From: a virus
DNA: 64,000 bases
Reading direction: 5' to 3' (one strand)
IMG/VR virus record: IMGVR_UViG_3300044833_000182
Span: 32,109-96,108 of that record
Below the pieces are notes generated by a model. That model was not told where the DNA came from, made no database searches, and was given only the letters and a program-made list of their open reading frames with translations. The position numbers were made by a program, and so were the translations under genes. Positions within the stretch are counted from its first letter, which is position 1. Each line of letters opens with the position of its first letter. This document shows positions 56,096 to 62,891 of this stretch, one piece after another.

Positions 56096-57727
56096 GTGTG
56101 GAGGAATCTTCGCTGGCTGAAAATCCTGGCCCTCGCCGCGACGGTCGGACTGACAACGGCCGCCGCGCCAGCCCCGGAACCGCCGCTGTCGTCGCCGGCC
56201 GACGCGGTTGTCCTTGCCTGGAAGGACGCACAGACGCTGCCCGCAGACGATGCGCCCTTCATCCGCTACCTATGGGTGGCGACGCCCGGCGCGAAAGCCA
56301 CGGCGGTCTGGAGGCTGCATCAGAACCTCCTCTCCCGGTATTCCGAGATGACGGAGCCGGTCGAGATAACGCCCTGGCTGTGGCGCATCGACCTGCGCGA
56401 ACCGCAGTGGGAACCGGCGACCTGGGAGAAATCGGCGACTGCGGAGAACGAGGTTTACTTCCATCAGACGGTGACTCTCGCGGAAGACGCCGTCTTCGCG
56501 AAGGTCCGGCCGATCGGATTGAGGACGAAGGGAACGTTCAGCAAGGGCCGCAAGCCGGGGAGGTTCCTCCAGAGCAAGAAGGCTGGCGCGAAGGTGCAGC
56601 TCGCCGCGGCATGGCTGCCCGGCGAGACGGTCGTGAAGCTCCGCGAGTTGCTGTATACAGAATCGCCTGTTCTGAATGCGGAGTGGTTGTTCGTCCAGAG
56701 CGCCCGGCAGCGGAACCTCCTCAACGACGACAACCACGGGCTCGGCTACTACGACTTTTTGCGGCTGAAGGACCGCAGGGATTACTTCGAGCTGATCGAC
56801 CCGAAGTCAAACTTCGTCCGTGCCTCCGAACTGTTCGGCCGGGAGTTCCTGGCGGCTCTGGACAAGAGCGCAATCAGCCCGCAGAACCGGCAGTTTTTCC
56901 GGTATCAGAGCCGGGGCGGCGGGACATGGTCAACGCTTGACACGGACAAGCAGAAGGGTCGCGGGGTAGCGCTGAAAAACCTCCGCAGGCCGGACTCAGG
57001 CGCAAAGGACCAGACGGGCAGGTTCAAGCACAACACGGAGGAGTGGTACGGGCCGATGTCCAACGGCCTGCCGGCGGTGTTTCTCAGCGACGACAAGGGA
57101 GTGCGGCAGAACGTCGCCCCCGGAGATACGCATGGGCTGCACGATCGGAGCAGCCTGAACGAGAGCAACAGCCAGACGCTGCACATCGGGCTTTCCTGCT
57201 GGCAGTGTCACTATCCGAACGTGCTGAAGCCGTTCACCGACGACGTCCGCAAACAGTACGCCTTGGGGCAACTGACCTTCCTGGGAGCGAAGGACAAGAA
57301 GCAGGGGCTGGAGTTCCGCCAGCTCCTGATGAGTGATATCTACACGGCATTCGCGGACGATCAGGCGCTTTACGTCCGCGCCTTCGCGAAGGCCACGGTG
57401 ACGAGGGACCACCCGAAGGGGCTGGATGTCAAGACGGCGGTGAAGTGGTACAGCCGGTGGTTCCACGCCTACGCCACCGACGACGTAACGCTGGCCAGTT
57501 CGGCTCGCTGGTTGGGGGTGACGGAGGCATTGTGGTTGCGGGCCCTGCGGAATTACGCCCGGCCGCTGCCGAATGCGGCGATCCTCTCCGATGAGGCGCT
57601 GGGCAGGTTCTTGCTGAAGGAACCGCTTGGGATGACGCGGTTGACGTTCGAGGATTCATACTCGCTCGCCCAGGTTGTGCTGGCGCAAGAACGGGCGCGG
57701 ATGACGAAGGCAAAGGACAAACCATGA
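56096..57727 (+). CDS. Exported c-type cytochrome-like protein
   Basis: A 543-residue protein from GTG 56096. Residues 1-22 (WRNLRWLKILALAATVGLTTA) form a Sec signal peptide. SCWQCH (C368-H372) is a CxxCH heme-c attachment site in a C-terminal helical domain. The N-terminal 350 residues are not recognised. The stop overlaps the next gene, another heme-c protein (ATGA), so the two are probably made together and exported to the periplasm. Confidence 0.6.
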   Translation: MWRNLRWLKILALAATVGLTTAAAPAPEPPLSSPADAVVLAWKDAQTLPADDAPFIRYLWVATPGAKATAVWRLHQNLLSRYSEMTEPVEITPWLWRIDLREPQWEPATWEKSATAENEVYFHQTVTLAEDAVFAKVRPIGLRTKGTFSKGRKPGRFLQSKKAGAKVQLAAAWLPGETVVKLRELLYTESPVLNAEWLFVQSARQRNLLNDDNHGLGYYDFLRLKDRRDYFELIDPKSNFVRASELFGREFLAALDKSAISPQNRQFFRYQSRGGGTWSTLDTDKQKGRGVALKNLRRPDSGAKDQTGRFKHNTEEWYGPMSNGLPAVFLSDDKGVRQNVAPGDTHGLHDRSSLNESNSQTLHIGLSCWQCHYPNVLKPFTDDVRKQYALGQLTFLGAKDKKQGLEFRQLLMSDIYTAFADDQALYVRAFAKATVTRDHPKGLDVKTAVKWYSRWFHAYATDDVTLASSARWLGVTEALWLRALRNYARPLPNAAILSDEALGRFLLKEPLGMTRLTFEDSYSLAQVVLAQERARMTKAKDKP

Positions 57728-58602
57728 AACTGTTCGGCTTCTTCCTGATCCTCCTTGCCGGCCTGGCGCTGCTGATGCTCACGCCGCCGGCGGAGGCCGT
57801 CTGTTACACCAGCGGTTATTCCGTCCCGTCGTATGCGCCCAGCTACACCAGCTTCCGCAAGAGTTTCAGCGGCTACAGCAGTTACTCGACGGTTTATCCC
57901 GTCGCGCAGTTCGTCGGCGTGCCGATCCCGATTTTTGGCAGCGTGTACATCGGCCCGACCGGCGTTGCCAGCGCCGCGGCGGCGATTGGACAGGGCACCG
58001 GCCCGGTCGCCCAGCAAGCCGCCGCCGTGCAGGCCGCGCCTGCCCCTGTTGCTCCCGCTCCCGTAGCTGCCGCCCCGCAGCCAAACAACGACATGCTCAC
58101 GCAAGTCCTCGCCGTGGTGAAGCAGATCGCCGCGAAGCAGGACGCACACGGTTACGCGATCAAGAGCCTGGCGGACCGGCAGGACCGGCACGAGCAGCGG
58201 CTGGCAGCGGTGGAAGCGGCGATGAACCTTCCTCCGCCCCCACCCACTCCGCCTCTTCCACCGCCGCCCATGAAGGAGGCCGCCCCGGACGAAGCAGCCG
58301 TGCCGCCTGCGCCCCCTGTCAAGCTCGACGCCGCCCTGACGATCGCCAACCGTTCCTGTGCCGCTTGCCACCTGAAGGGCAACCACAAGCGAGCGGATTC
58401 TGACGGCTTCGTGCTGCTGGAAGCGAAGGACAGGCGGACCGCGCTGACCGACAAGCAGCGGAAGAACTACCTGTCGCACATCAGCGGGGGCAAGATGCCG
58501 CCCCCGGACAACGCGCTGAGCATCCCGCCGCTGACCGCTGACGAGAAGAAGGTTCTGACTGCCGATCTCGACAATTACCCGATCAAGCCCGAGGCGAAGT
58601 AA
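57724..58602 (+). CDS. Exported c-type cytochrome with coiled-coil stalk
   Basis: A 292-residue protein. Signal peptide MKLFGFFLILLAGLALLML...AEA; Tyr/Ser-rich segment; Ala/Pro linker; coiled coil (about 130-170); Pro-rich linker; then a small cytochrome c domain: SCAACH (C212-H216) and GGKMPPP (Met 258, likely axial ligand), ending LTADEKKVLTADL as in planctomycete cytochromes. An electron-transfer module on a stalk. Confidence 0.7.
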   Translation: MKLFGFFLILLAGLALLMLTPPAEAVCYTSGYSVPSYAPSYTSFRKSFSGYSSYSTVYPVAQFVGVPIPIFGSVYIGPTGVASAAAAIGQGTGPVAQQAAAVQAAPAPVAPAPVAAAPQPNNDMLTQVLAVVKQIAAKQDAHGYAIKSLADRQDRHEQRLAAVEAAMNLPPPPPTPPLPPPPMKEAAPDEAAVPPAPPVKLDAALTIANRSCAACHLKGNHKRADSDGFVLLEAKDRRTALTDKQRKNYLSHISGGKMPPPDNALSIPPLTADEKKVLTADLDNYPIKPEAK

Positions 58603-58659
58603 CTACCAACTGTATAGTTTCGCCCGGCTGTACAGATCAAGGCTGGAAGGAGAAACAAG

Positions 58660-58902
58660 ATGCACTTTCGTAACGGCAGGGTTGCCCAAAACGGCGACAA
58701 GGTCGTACTACTGCCGGAGAGTTGGGGTTATCCGGTTGTCGGCATCCTGTACGACGCTGTGGCCGGGAACGATTGCTGCAACGGCAGGCTGGCGCCGATC
58801 AGCAACAGCGATCCCATGCCGAACCTCGCTGAATGCCTGCATCTCGACGACGTGAAGGCGGCGGTGGCGGGTTCGGAGGCGTGTGCCAAGAAGAAGCCAT
58901 GA
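58660..58902 (+). CDS. Conserved phage protein (FRNGRVAQNGDKV family)
   Basis: An 80-residue protein: RNGRVAQNGDKVVLL, VVGILYDAVAGNDCCNGRLAPI and LAECLHLDDV are the blocks of a phage hypothetical family, usually in the accessory part upstream of terminase. AAGGAG precedes the ATG. Confidence 0.65.
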   Translation: MHFRNGRVAQNGDKVVLLPESWGYPVVGILYDAVAGNDCCNGRLAPISNSDPMPNLAECLHLDDVKAAVAGSEACAKKKP

Positions 58903-59141
58903 CGCAGCCGCACACAATCATGGTCTTCGACAGATGCCAGACGCCCGGCTGCAAGTGTTCGCTCCTGTCCGTCCTCGAAGGCATCCGCGGGACGTGTACG
59001 ACGTGCTGGTTCGAGAGCCAGCCGCCCCGCATACGACGGTCGATGAACGCCCTGATGGCTGCGGCGTTCGACGAAGACGGGACGAAAGCGAAGGCGGCGG
59101 CGCTGGATACGCTGGAGAGGATGAGGGCAACGAAACGATGA
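58899..59141 (+). CDS. Small Cys-rich protein
   Basis: An 80-residue protein: CQTPGCKCS and CTTCWF suggest zinc binding. ATG overlaps the previous stop, and the stop overlaps the next ATG. Confidence 0.55.
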   Translation: MTQPHTIMVFDRCQTPGCKCSLLSVLEGIRGTCTTCWFESQPPRIRRSMNALMAAAFDEDGTKAKAAALDTLERMRATKR

Positions 59142-59389
59142 TGCCGCGATACCACCCGACCGTCGCCGTGCTGGCCAGCGATGTCAATGCCGTGACGCAT
59201 CACGCCCCCTTCGGCGATCAGGCGGCGCGGTACGAGGACAACCGCAAGGCGGTCCTTGGCTTGATGGTCTTGCTCCGGGGGAACTGCCCGGCGTCGCCCG
59301 AACTGGAAACCGCCCTGAATCGGCTGCGTGAGTGTCTTATGTGGAGTAACGCATCCATCGCATGCAACGAGAAAGAAGATAAACAATGA
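59138..59389 (+). CDS. acb2: Acb2/Tad1-hairpin-type cyclic nucleotide sponge
   Basis: An 83-residue protein. THHAPFGDQAARYEDNR, then CPASPELETALNRLRECL and MWSNASIACNE match the Acb2 family pattern (YHPPKGDQxxRY...CPxSxE...MWANAxIARNE). Acb2 proteins assemble into hexamers that bind the cyclic di- and trinucleotides of CBASS (and some Thoeris signals), blocking host immunity. All pattern positions are kept except small changes. Clear homology by eye; activity inferred. Confidence 0.75.
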   Translation: MMPRYHPTVAVLASDVNAVTHHAPFGDQAARYEDNRKAVLGLMVLLRGNCPASPELETALNRLRECLMWSNASIACNEKEDKQ

Positions 59390-59907
59390 AGACTTTCGCA
59401 TTGTTCGCCGCCCTGTTCTGCTTGACGCTGTTCGCCGTCCCCTCCCAGGCCGGCAAGTTCGCGAAGGGTGGAGGCGGCAAGGGGGCCGGCGCCCGGACGG
59501 CTGGGGCGAAGGCTGCTGCGCCTGGGGCCTTTCGCCGCGGCAGCGGGTTCCGGCACAATGGCTACTTCGCGGGCAACAGCATCTACGGCCGCGGCTACTA
59601 CGTCAACGGGCTGTACGTCGGCGCGACCGCCCAGCTTTACGCGGCCTACACGGCTCCTTCCGCGACGATTTACGCCGACCCGGCGCCAGCCCAGGCGTTC
59701 GCCGCCCCCGCGCCGGCATACGTCGCGCCTCCGCCGCAGCCAGCGGTGTACTACGCGCCCGCTCCCGTGGTCTACTACTCGACCCCGGCGTATTACTCCG
59801 TTCCAACTTACTACAGCCCGGCCTACTACGGCGGCGGCTACGGCGGCTTCCGCAGTTATGGCTACGGCGGAGGGTTCCGCGGAGGGTTCCGCGGCGGGCG
59901 GCGGTAA
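59386..59907 (+). CDS. Exported Gly/Tyr-rich protein
   Basis: A 173-residue protein with signal peptide MKTFALFAALFCLTLFAVPSQA, a Gly/Lys/Ala-rich section, a short ordered part (NSIYGRGYYVNGLYVGATA) and a Tyr/Pro/Gly-rich end (PAYYGGGYGG, FRGGFRGGRR). Resembles surface or cell-wall-associated proteins. ATG overlaps the previous stop. Confidence 0.6.
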   Translation: MKTFALFAALFCLTLFAVPSQAGKFAKGGGGKGAGARTAGAKAAAPGAFRRGSGFRHNGYFAGNSIYGRGYYVNGLYVGATAQLYAAYTAPSATIYADPAPAQAFAAPAPAYVAPPPQPAVYYAPAPVVYYSTPAYYSVPTYYSPAYYGGGYGGFRSYGYGGGFRGGFRGGRR

Positions 59908-59982
59908 GCCTCTCACGGGGACGCCGGAGCGCTGCGCACCGGTAATGCGCAGCCTCCGACGGTTGATTCAAACGAGGCACAG

Positions 59983-60234
59983 ATGGACGAGCTAGACGAT
60001 CTGCTGTATCGTCGCTGGCGCTGGGAGGCGGCGGAGGGCTTCTGCTTCGGGTTGATCTGGTTCAGCCCGGTTCTTCTCTGCCTCGGCTGGGGCAAACTGT
60101 GGCCGCTCTTCGTGGTTCTGCCGGTCGGCGCGGCCTTCTATTTCGTTCAGGAGATGACTCGCCGAACGCGGCGGGAACTGCGCGACTGGCGGCCGCCGGT
60201 CTTTGAGAACGGCAAGGCGTACCGGTCGCGGTAA
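59983..60234 (+). CDS. Small membrane protein
   Basis: An 83-residue protein with two hydrophobic spans (FCFGLIWFSPVLLCLGW and LWPLFVVLPVGAAFYFV) between charged ends. Holin-sized, but no lysin is next to it. Confidence 0.55.
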   Translation: MDELDDLLYRRWRWEAAEGFCFGLIWFSPVLLCLGWGKLWPLFVVLPVGAAFYFVQEMTRRTRRELRDWRPPVFENGKAYRSR

Positions 60235-60270
60235 CAACAGAACAACACTCTTCGCCCGGGAGAATGAACG

Positions 60271-60528
60271 ATGCCCGTTACCGACCAGCAACTTCAGCAG
60301 CTTCAAACGATGGTCGCGACCCTCGTCGCCGACAAGGCGGCGGCGGACAGCGCCACGCAAACGAGCAACGCCGCCGACACGGCCGCGGTGCAGTCAGCCG
60401 CGGCGGCCGCGCAGGCGAAGCTCGACGAGGCTGCAGCGGACGGCAAGGCGACGAGCGACCTGACGGCGCTGATGACGTTCGTGGACGGGTTGGCGAACCC
60501 GCCTCCGGTCCCGCCGCCGACGCCGTGA
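60271..60528 (+). CDS. Ala-rich coiled-coil protein
   Basis: An 85-residue protein (MPVTDQQLQQLQTMVATLVAD) with an Ala-rich helix and a PPPVPPPTP end. A common small phage-protein layout. Leader CTTCGCCCGGGAG. Confidence 0.55.
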   Translation: MPVTDQQLQQLQTMVATLVADKAAADSATQTSNAADTAAVQSAAAAAQAKLDEAAADGKATSDLTALMTFVDGLANPPPVPPPTP

Positions 60529-60543
60529 GGGGAGGGATAAACC

Positions 60544-61077
60544 GTGTGGGTCAAGTGCGACAAGTGCGGGCGGCATTACGACGATTACAGCCGGTGGACG
60601 ATCTGTCCGCACGGCCCGCTCGGCTTCGCCCCTGACGACTACTGCCCGCACTGCGACACGCTGAAGACCATTCACGGCCTCTGTCGTCATCAGAAGGAGC
60701 AAACCAGTGCATCCAGCGGTGTCCCACGTTCTGAAGTTCTTCAGCTTCACGCATTTGCCGCCCCATCTTCAGGAGGTGTCGCGGCCGTTCGCGGAACTGG
60801 CGAAGCAGGTGGCGGAACGCGCCCCGGACAATCAGGAGACGACGGTGGCGCTGAGAAAACTCTTGGAAGCAAAAGATTCGGCGGTAAGGGCAACACTCTG
60901 AGACGCCTTTACCTGTGGTTCCTCGCTCGCTTCCGTTTGTCGCCGGACGCCGTGTGCGAAATGTCCAAAGGGATGGGATTGGTGGACTACCATGATTATC
61001 CCGATGACGAATTCGGCAAGCCGGACCATTTCGTTGAACTGACGTGCAAGAGGTGTGGAAAGAGGTTCCGGATCTGA
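60544..61077 (+). CDS. 177-codon ORF with zinc units at both ends, hosting a nested gene
   Basis: From GTG 60544 (after GGGGAGGG) the first 55 residues (VWVKCDKCGRHYDDYSRW, CPHCDTLKTIH) are a phage zinc-ribbon protein. No stop follows; the frame runs through low-complexity sequence, where the gene 60707 lies in another frame, to a C-terminal zinc domain (LTCKRCGKRFRI). Either a lost stop codon or a genuine long protein. The last 59 codons probably form a separate gene (60898). Confidence 0.5.
   Translation: MWVKCDKCGRHYDDYSRWTICPHGPLGFAPDDYCPHCDTLKTIHGLCRHQKEQTSASSGVPRSEVLQLHAFAAPSSGGVAAVRGTGEAGGGTRPGQSGDDGGAEKTLGSKRFGGKGNTLRRLYLWFLARFRLSPDAVCEMSKGMGLVDYHDYPDDEFGKPDHFVELTCKRCGKRFRI
60707..60901 (+). 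CDS. Second Acb2/Tad1-type hairpin protein, nested
   Basis: A 64-residue protein from GTG 60707 with AAGGAG 7 bases before it. FFSFTHLPPHLQEVSRPFAEL, then TTVALRKLLEAKDSAVRA, is a common phage helical-hairpin protein that I place in the Acb2/Tad1 hairpin superfamily. It is entirely inside the 60544 ORF in another frame and has better coding character there. Stop overlaps the CTG start of the next gene. Confidence 0.6.
   Translation: MHPAVSHVLKFFSFTHLPPHLQEVSRPFAELAKQVAERAPDNQETTVALRKLLEAKDSAVRATL
60898..61077 (+). CDS. Phage zinc-finger protein, probable CTG start
   Basis: A 59-residue protein. RRLYLWFLARF at the start, then DYHDYPDDEFGKPDHFVELTC and KRCGKRF match a widespread phage family that begins with MRRL. 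No ATG or GTG is available there; CTG 60898 overlaps the TGA of the previous gene (CTGA) as ATGA does elsewhere. The alternative start ATG 60961 would lose half of the conserved protein. Confidence 0.55.
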   Translation: MRRLYLWFLARFRLSPDAVCEMSKGMGLVDYHDYPDDEFGKPDHFVELTCKRCGKRFRI

Positions 61078-61090
61078 GGAGGGGCAAGCC

Positions 61091-61327
61091 GTGATCTCGA
61101 CGCATGCCATCAATGGCATATTCGCTGTCCTCTCGGACGGGGCTCGTTCGTGGTCGTTCATTGACATCGCCAGGGTGATCATCATCGTGATCGCTGTGTG
61201 CGCCGTGGTGTTCATCGCCTGCAAGGCAATGGGCATCCAGATCCCGCAGTGGGCGATCCAGATAGGCGTTGTTGTCCTTGTCGCTTTCGTCGCCATCGTG
61301 GCAATTTCCCTGCTGGCGACGATGTAA
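61091..61327 (+). CDS. Holin-like membrane protein
   Basis: A 78-residue protein from GTG 61091 with two spans (ARVIIIVIAVCAVVFIAC and IQIGVVVLVAFVAIVAIS) joined by KAMGIQIPQW, a pattern of putative phage holins or small membrane proteins. Position before the terminase is compatible. No adjacent lysin seen. Confidence 0.5.
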   Translation: MISTHAINGIFAVLSDGARSWSFIDIARVIIIVIAVCAVVFIACKAMGIQIPQWAIQIGVVVLVAFVAIVAISLLATM

Positions 61328-61411
61328 ACCACCCCGGGCCGCGCCCGGACGTGCAAAGCCGGACAGCAGACGCACCCCGGCGCGGCACGGACCATGTAAG
61401 AGGGAAAAACC

Positions 61412-62023
61412 ATGTTCGACGCTTTCGAGGTCGGCTGCCGCACCATCGGCGTGAACCCTGCCACGGTGCAGGTGACAGCCGCTGCCGCCCTTGGCCTGCT
61501 GATTGCGGCGGCAGCCCTGCTGGCGTCCGTGATCGGCGCGTACAGAACGGCGAAGGTCGGCCTGTACCTGACGCGGGCAACCTGGCGGTGGACGTTCCCC
61601 GCGCGGCCGCCGTCGCCCTTGTGCGCCTCCGTGCTGCGGGCGCTGGCGGGGCCGAAGCTGACGCTGGAACCCGGCCGGAACGTCCTTGCTGGCCCCAACT
61701 TCCGCGCGTCCTTCAAGGCGGACGCGGACGCGCTGGAGTCATTCGAGGTCCGCTCGGTGAAGAAGGTTCCTGAGCGCTGCGGCAACAGTTCCGCGGCGAT
61801 CGAGTACAGCCAGGACGTGCTGCCGCTGCTGGTGCTGAAGAGCGAGCGGAAGTTGGTCGAGAAGGCATCGCTGGCGGCCCGCAAGCGGGTGCTGCAAGAG
61901 AACGCGGACATGGCCGGCTGCGAGGCGATGGACGCGCTGGCCGCGGGGGCGCTGCCATCCTGTGCCACGACTACGGGCAACGGGGCGAAGGATTGGCCGA
62001 ATATGGCGCGGCGGACGGGGTGA
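61412..62023 (+). CDS. Membrane-anchored hypothetical protein
   Basis: A 203-residue protein: span at residues 23-45 (AAAALGLLIAAAALLASVIGA), then a soluble domain that reads as mixed alpha/beta. GAGGG before the ATG. Unrecognised. Confidence 0.5.
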   Translation: MFDAFEVGCRTIGVNPATVQVTAAAALGLLIAAAALLASVIGAYRTAKVGLYLTRATWRWTFPARPPSPLCASVLRALAGPKLTLEPGRNVLAGPNFRASFKADADALESFEVRSVKKVPERCGNSSAAIEYSQDVLPLLVLKSERKLVEKASLAARKRVLQENADMAGCEAMDALAAGALPSCATTTGNGAKDWPNMARRTG

Positions 62024-62099
62024 GACCACGCGGGACAGGGAGTGTCGGGGGAGGCTGGAGAGAGGCCTCCGCCGGCGGTCCTTGGAGGAGAGAACGGCG

Positions 62100-62351
62100 G
62101 TGGACCCCGAACGAAACTACGCCTCCTGGGTGCCAGTGGAATCCTCCAATCTCCACTCCGTTATCTGGTACGAAGACCGGACTACCGGCGTGGGCATGCT
62201 GGGCGTCCGCTTCGGCGGGCAGAAGGGTAGGCCGATCACGACGTATGACTACATCGGCGTGCCGGAGAGCGTGTATCAGGGACTGCTTGCCGCGCCAAGT
62301 AAAGGGAAGTATCACGCAGCGAATATCAAGAACAAGTATCCGTGGCGGTGA
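62100..62351 (+). CDS. KTSC-domain protein
   Basis: An 83-residue protein from GTG 62100 (after GGAGGAG). VESSNLHSVIWYED, then YDYIGVPESVYQGLLAAPSKGKYHAANI is the KTSC domain, a small fold fused or adjacent to phage and tRNA-synthetase-like genes; function unknown. Confidence 0.75.
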   Translation: MDPERNYASWVPVESSNLHSVIWYEDRTTGVGMLGVRFGGQKGRPITTYDYIGVPESVYQGLLAAPSKGKYHAANIKNKYPWR

Positions 62352-62381
62352 GTGGCGAGGAGGCGGATTCGAGGCGCGACG

Positions 62382-62891
62382 ATGGGCGGCAAAACCACAA
62401 ACACCACAAAGGCAAAGCCAAAAAAGAAGACGCATCCTTGGCAACCGAAGTTCCTGGCCGCGCTGAAGAAGACCGGCAACATCTGCAAGTCTGCTAAAGC
62501 GGCTGGCGTTGATCGAGGGACCGTTTACGACTGGCGGGACGCCGACGAGGCAAACGCGGAAGCGATGACAGAGGCGATCTCTCACGCCAAGGAAGACTCG
62601 ACAGACGCCCTGGAAGCGGAGGCGGAGCGGCGGGCGAAGAAGGCAAGCGACGTGCTCTTGATCTTCTTGCTGAAGTCGCGGAAGCCGGACGTGTATCGGG
62701 AGGTTCATCGGCATGAGCACAGCGGCCCCGGCGGTGGGGCAATCACCCATGAGCAGCGAATCACCTTCGCGGAATTCGAGCGACTACCTCTCGAAGACCG
62801 CGTCCGCATCCTTCGCGCGCAGGTACTCCTACCGGGTGGGGATCGAAACGGGCGAACTGTTCCGCCAGGAAATGAGCGTGTGCCGGGATGA
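62382..62891 (+). CDS. terS: Terminase small subunit-like protein
   Basis: A 169-residue protein: basic start (TKAKPKKKTHPW), HTH FLAALKKTGNICKSAKAAGVDRGTVYDW and a helical oligomerisation part (DALEAEAERRAKK, DVLLIFLLKSRKPDVYRE). It would recognise phage DNA for packaging. The end (about 130-169) overlaps the large subunit frame; GTG 62352 is an alternative start. Confidence 0.7.
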   Translation: MGGKTTNTTKAKPKKKTHPWQPKFLAALKKTGNICKSAKAAGVDRGTVYDWRDADEANAEAMTEAISHAKEDSTDALEAEAERRAKKASDVLLIFLLKSRKPDVYREVHRHEHSGPGGGAITHEQRITFAEFERLPLEDRVRILRAQVLLPGGDRNGRTVPPGNERVPG

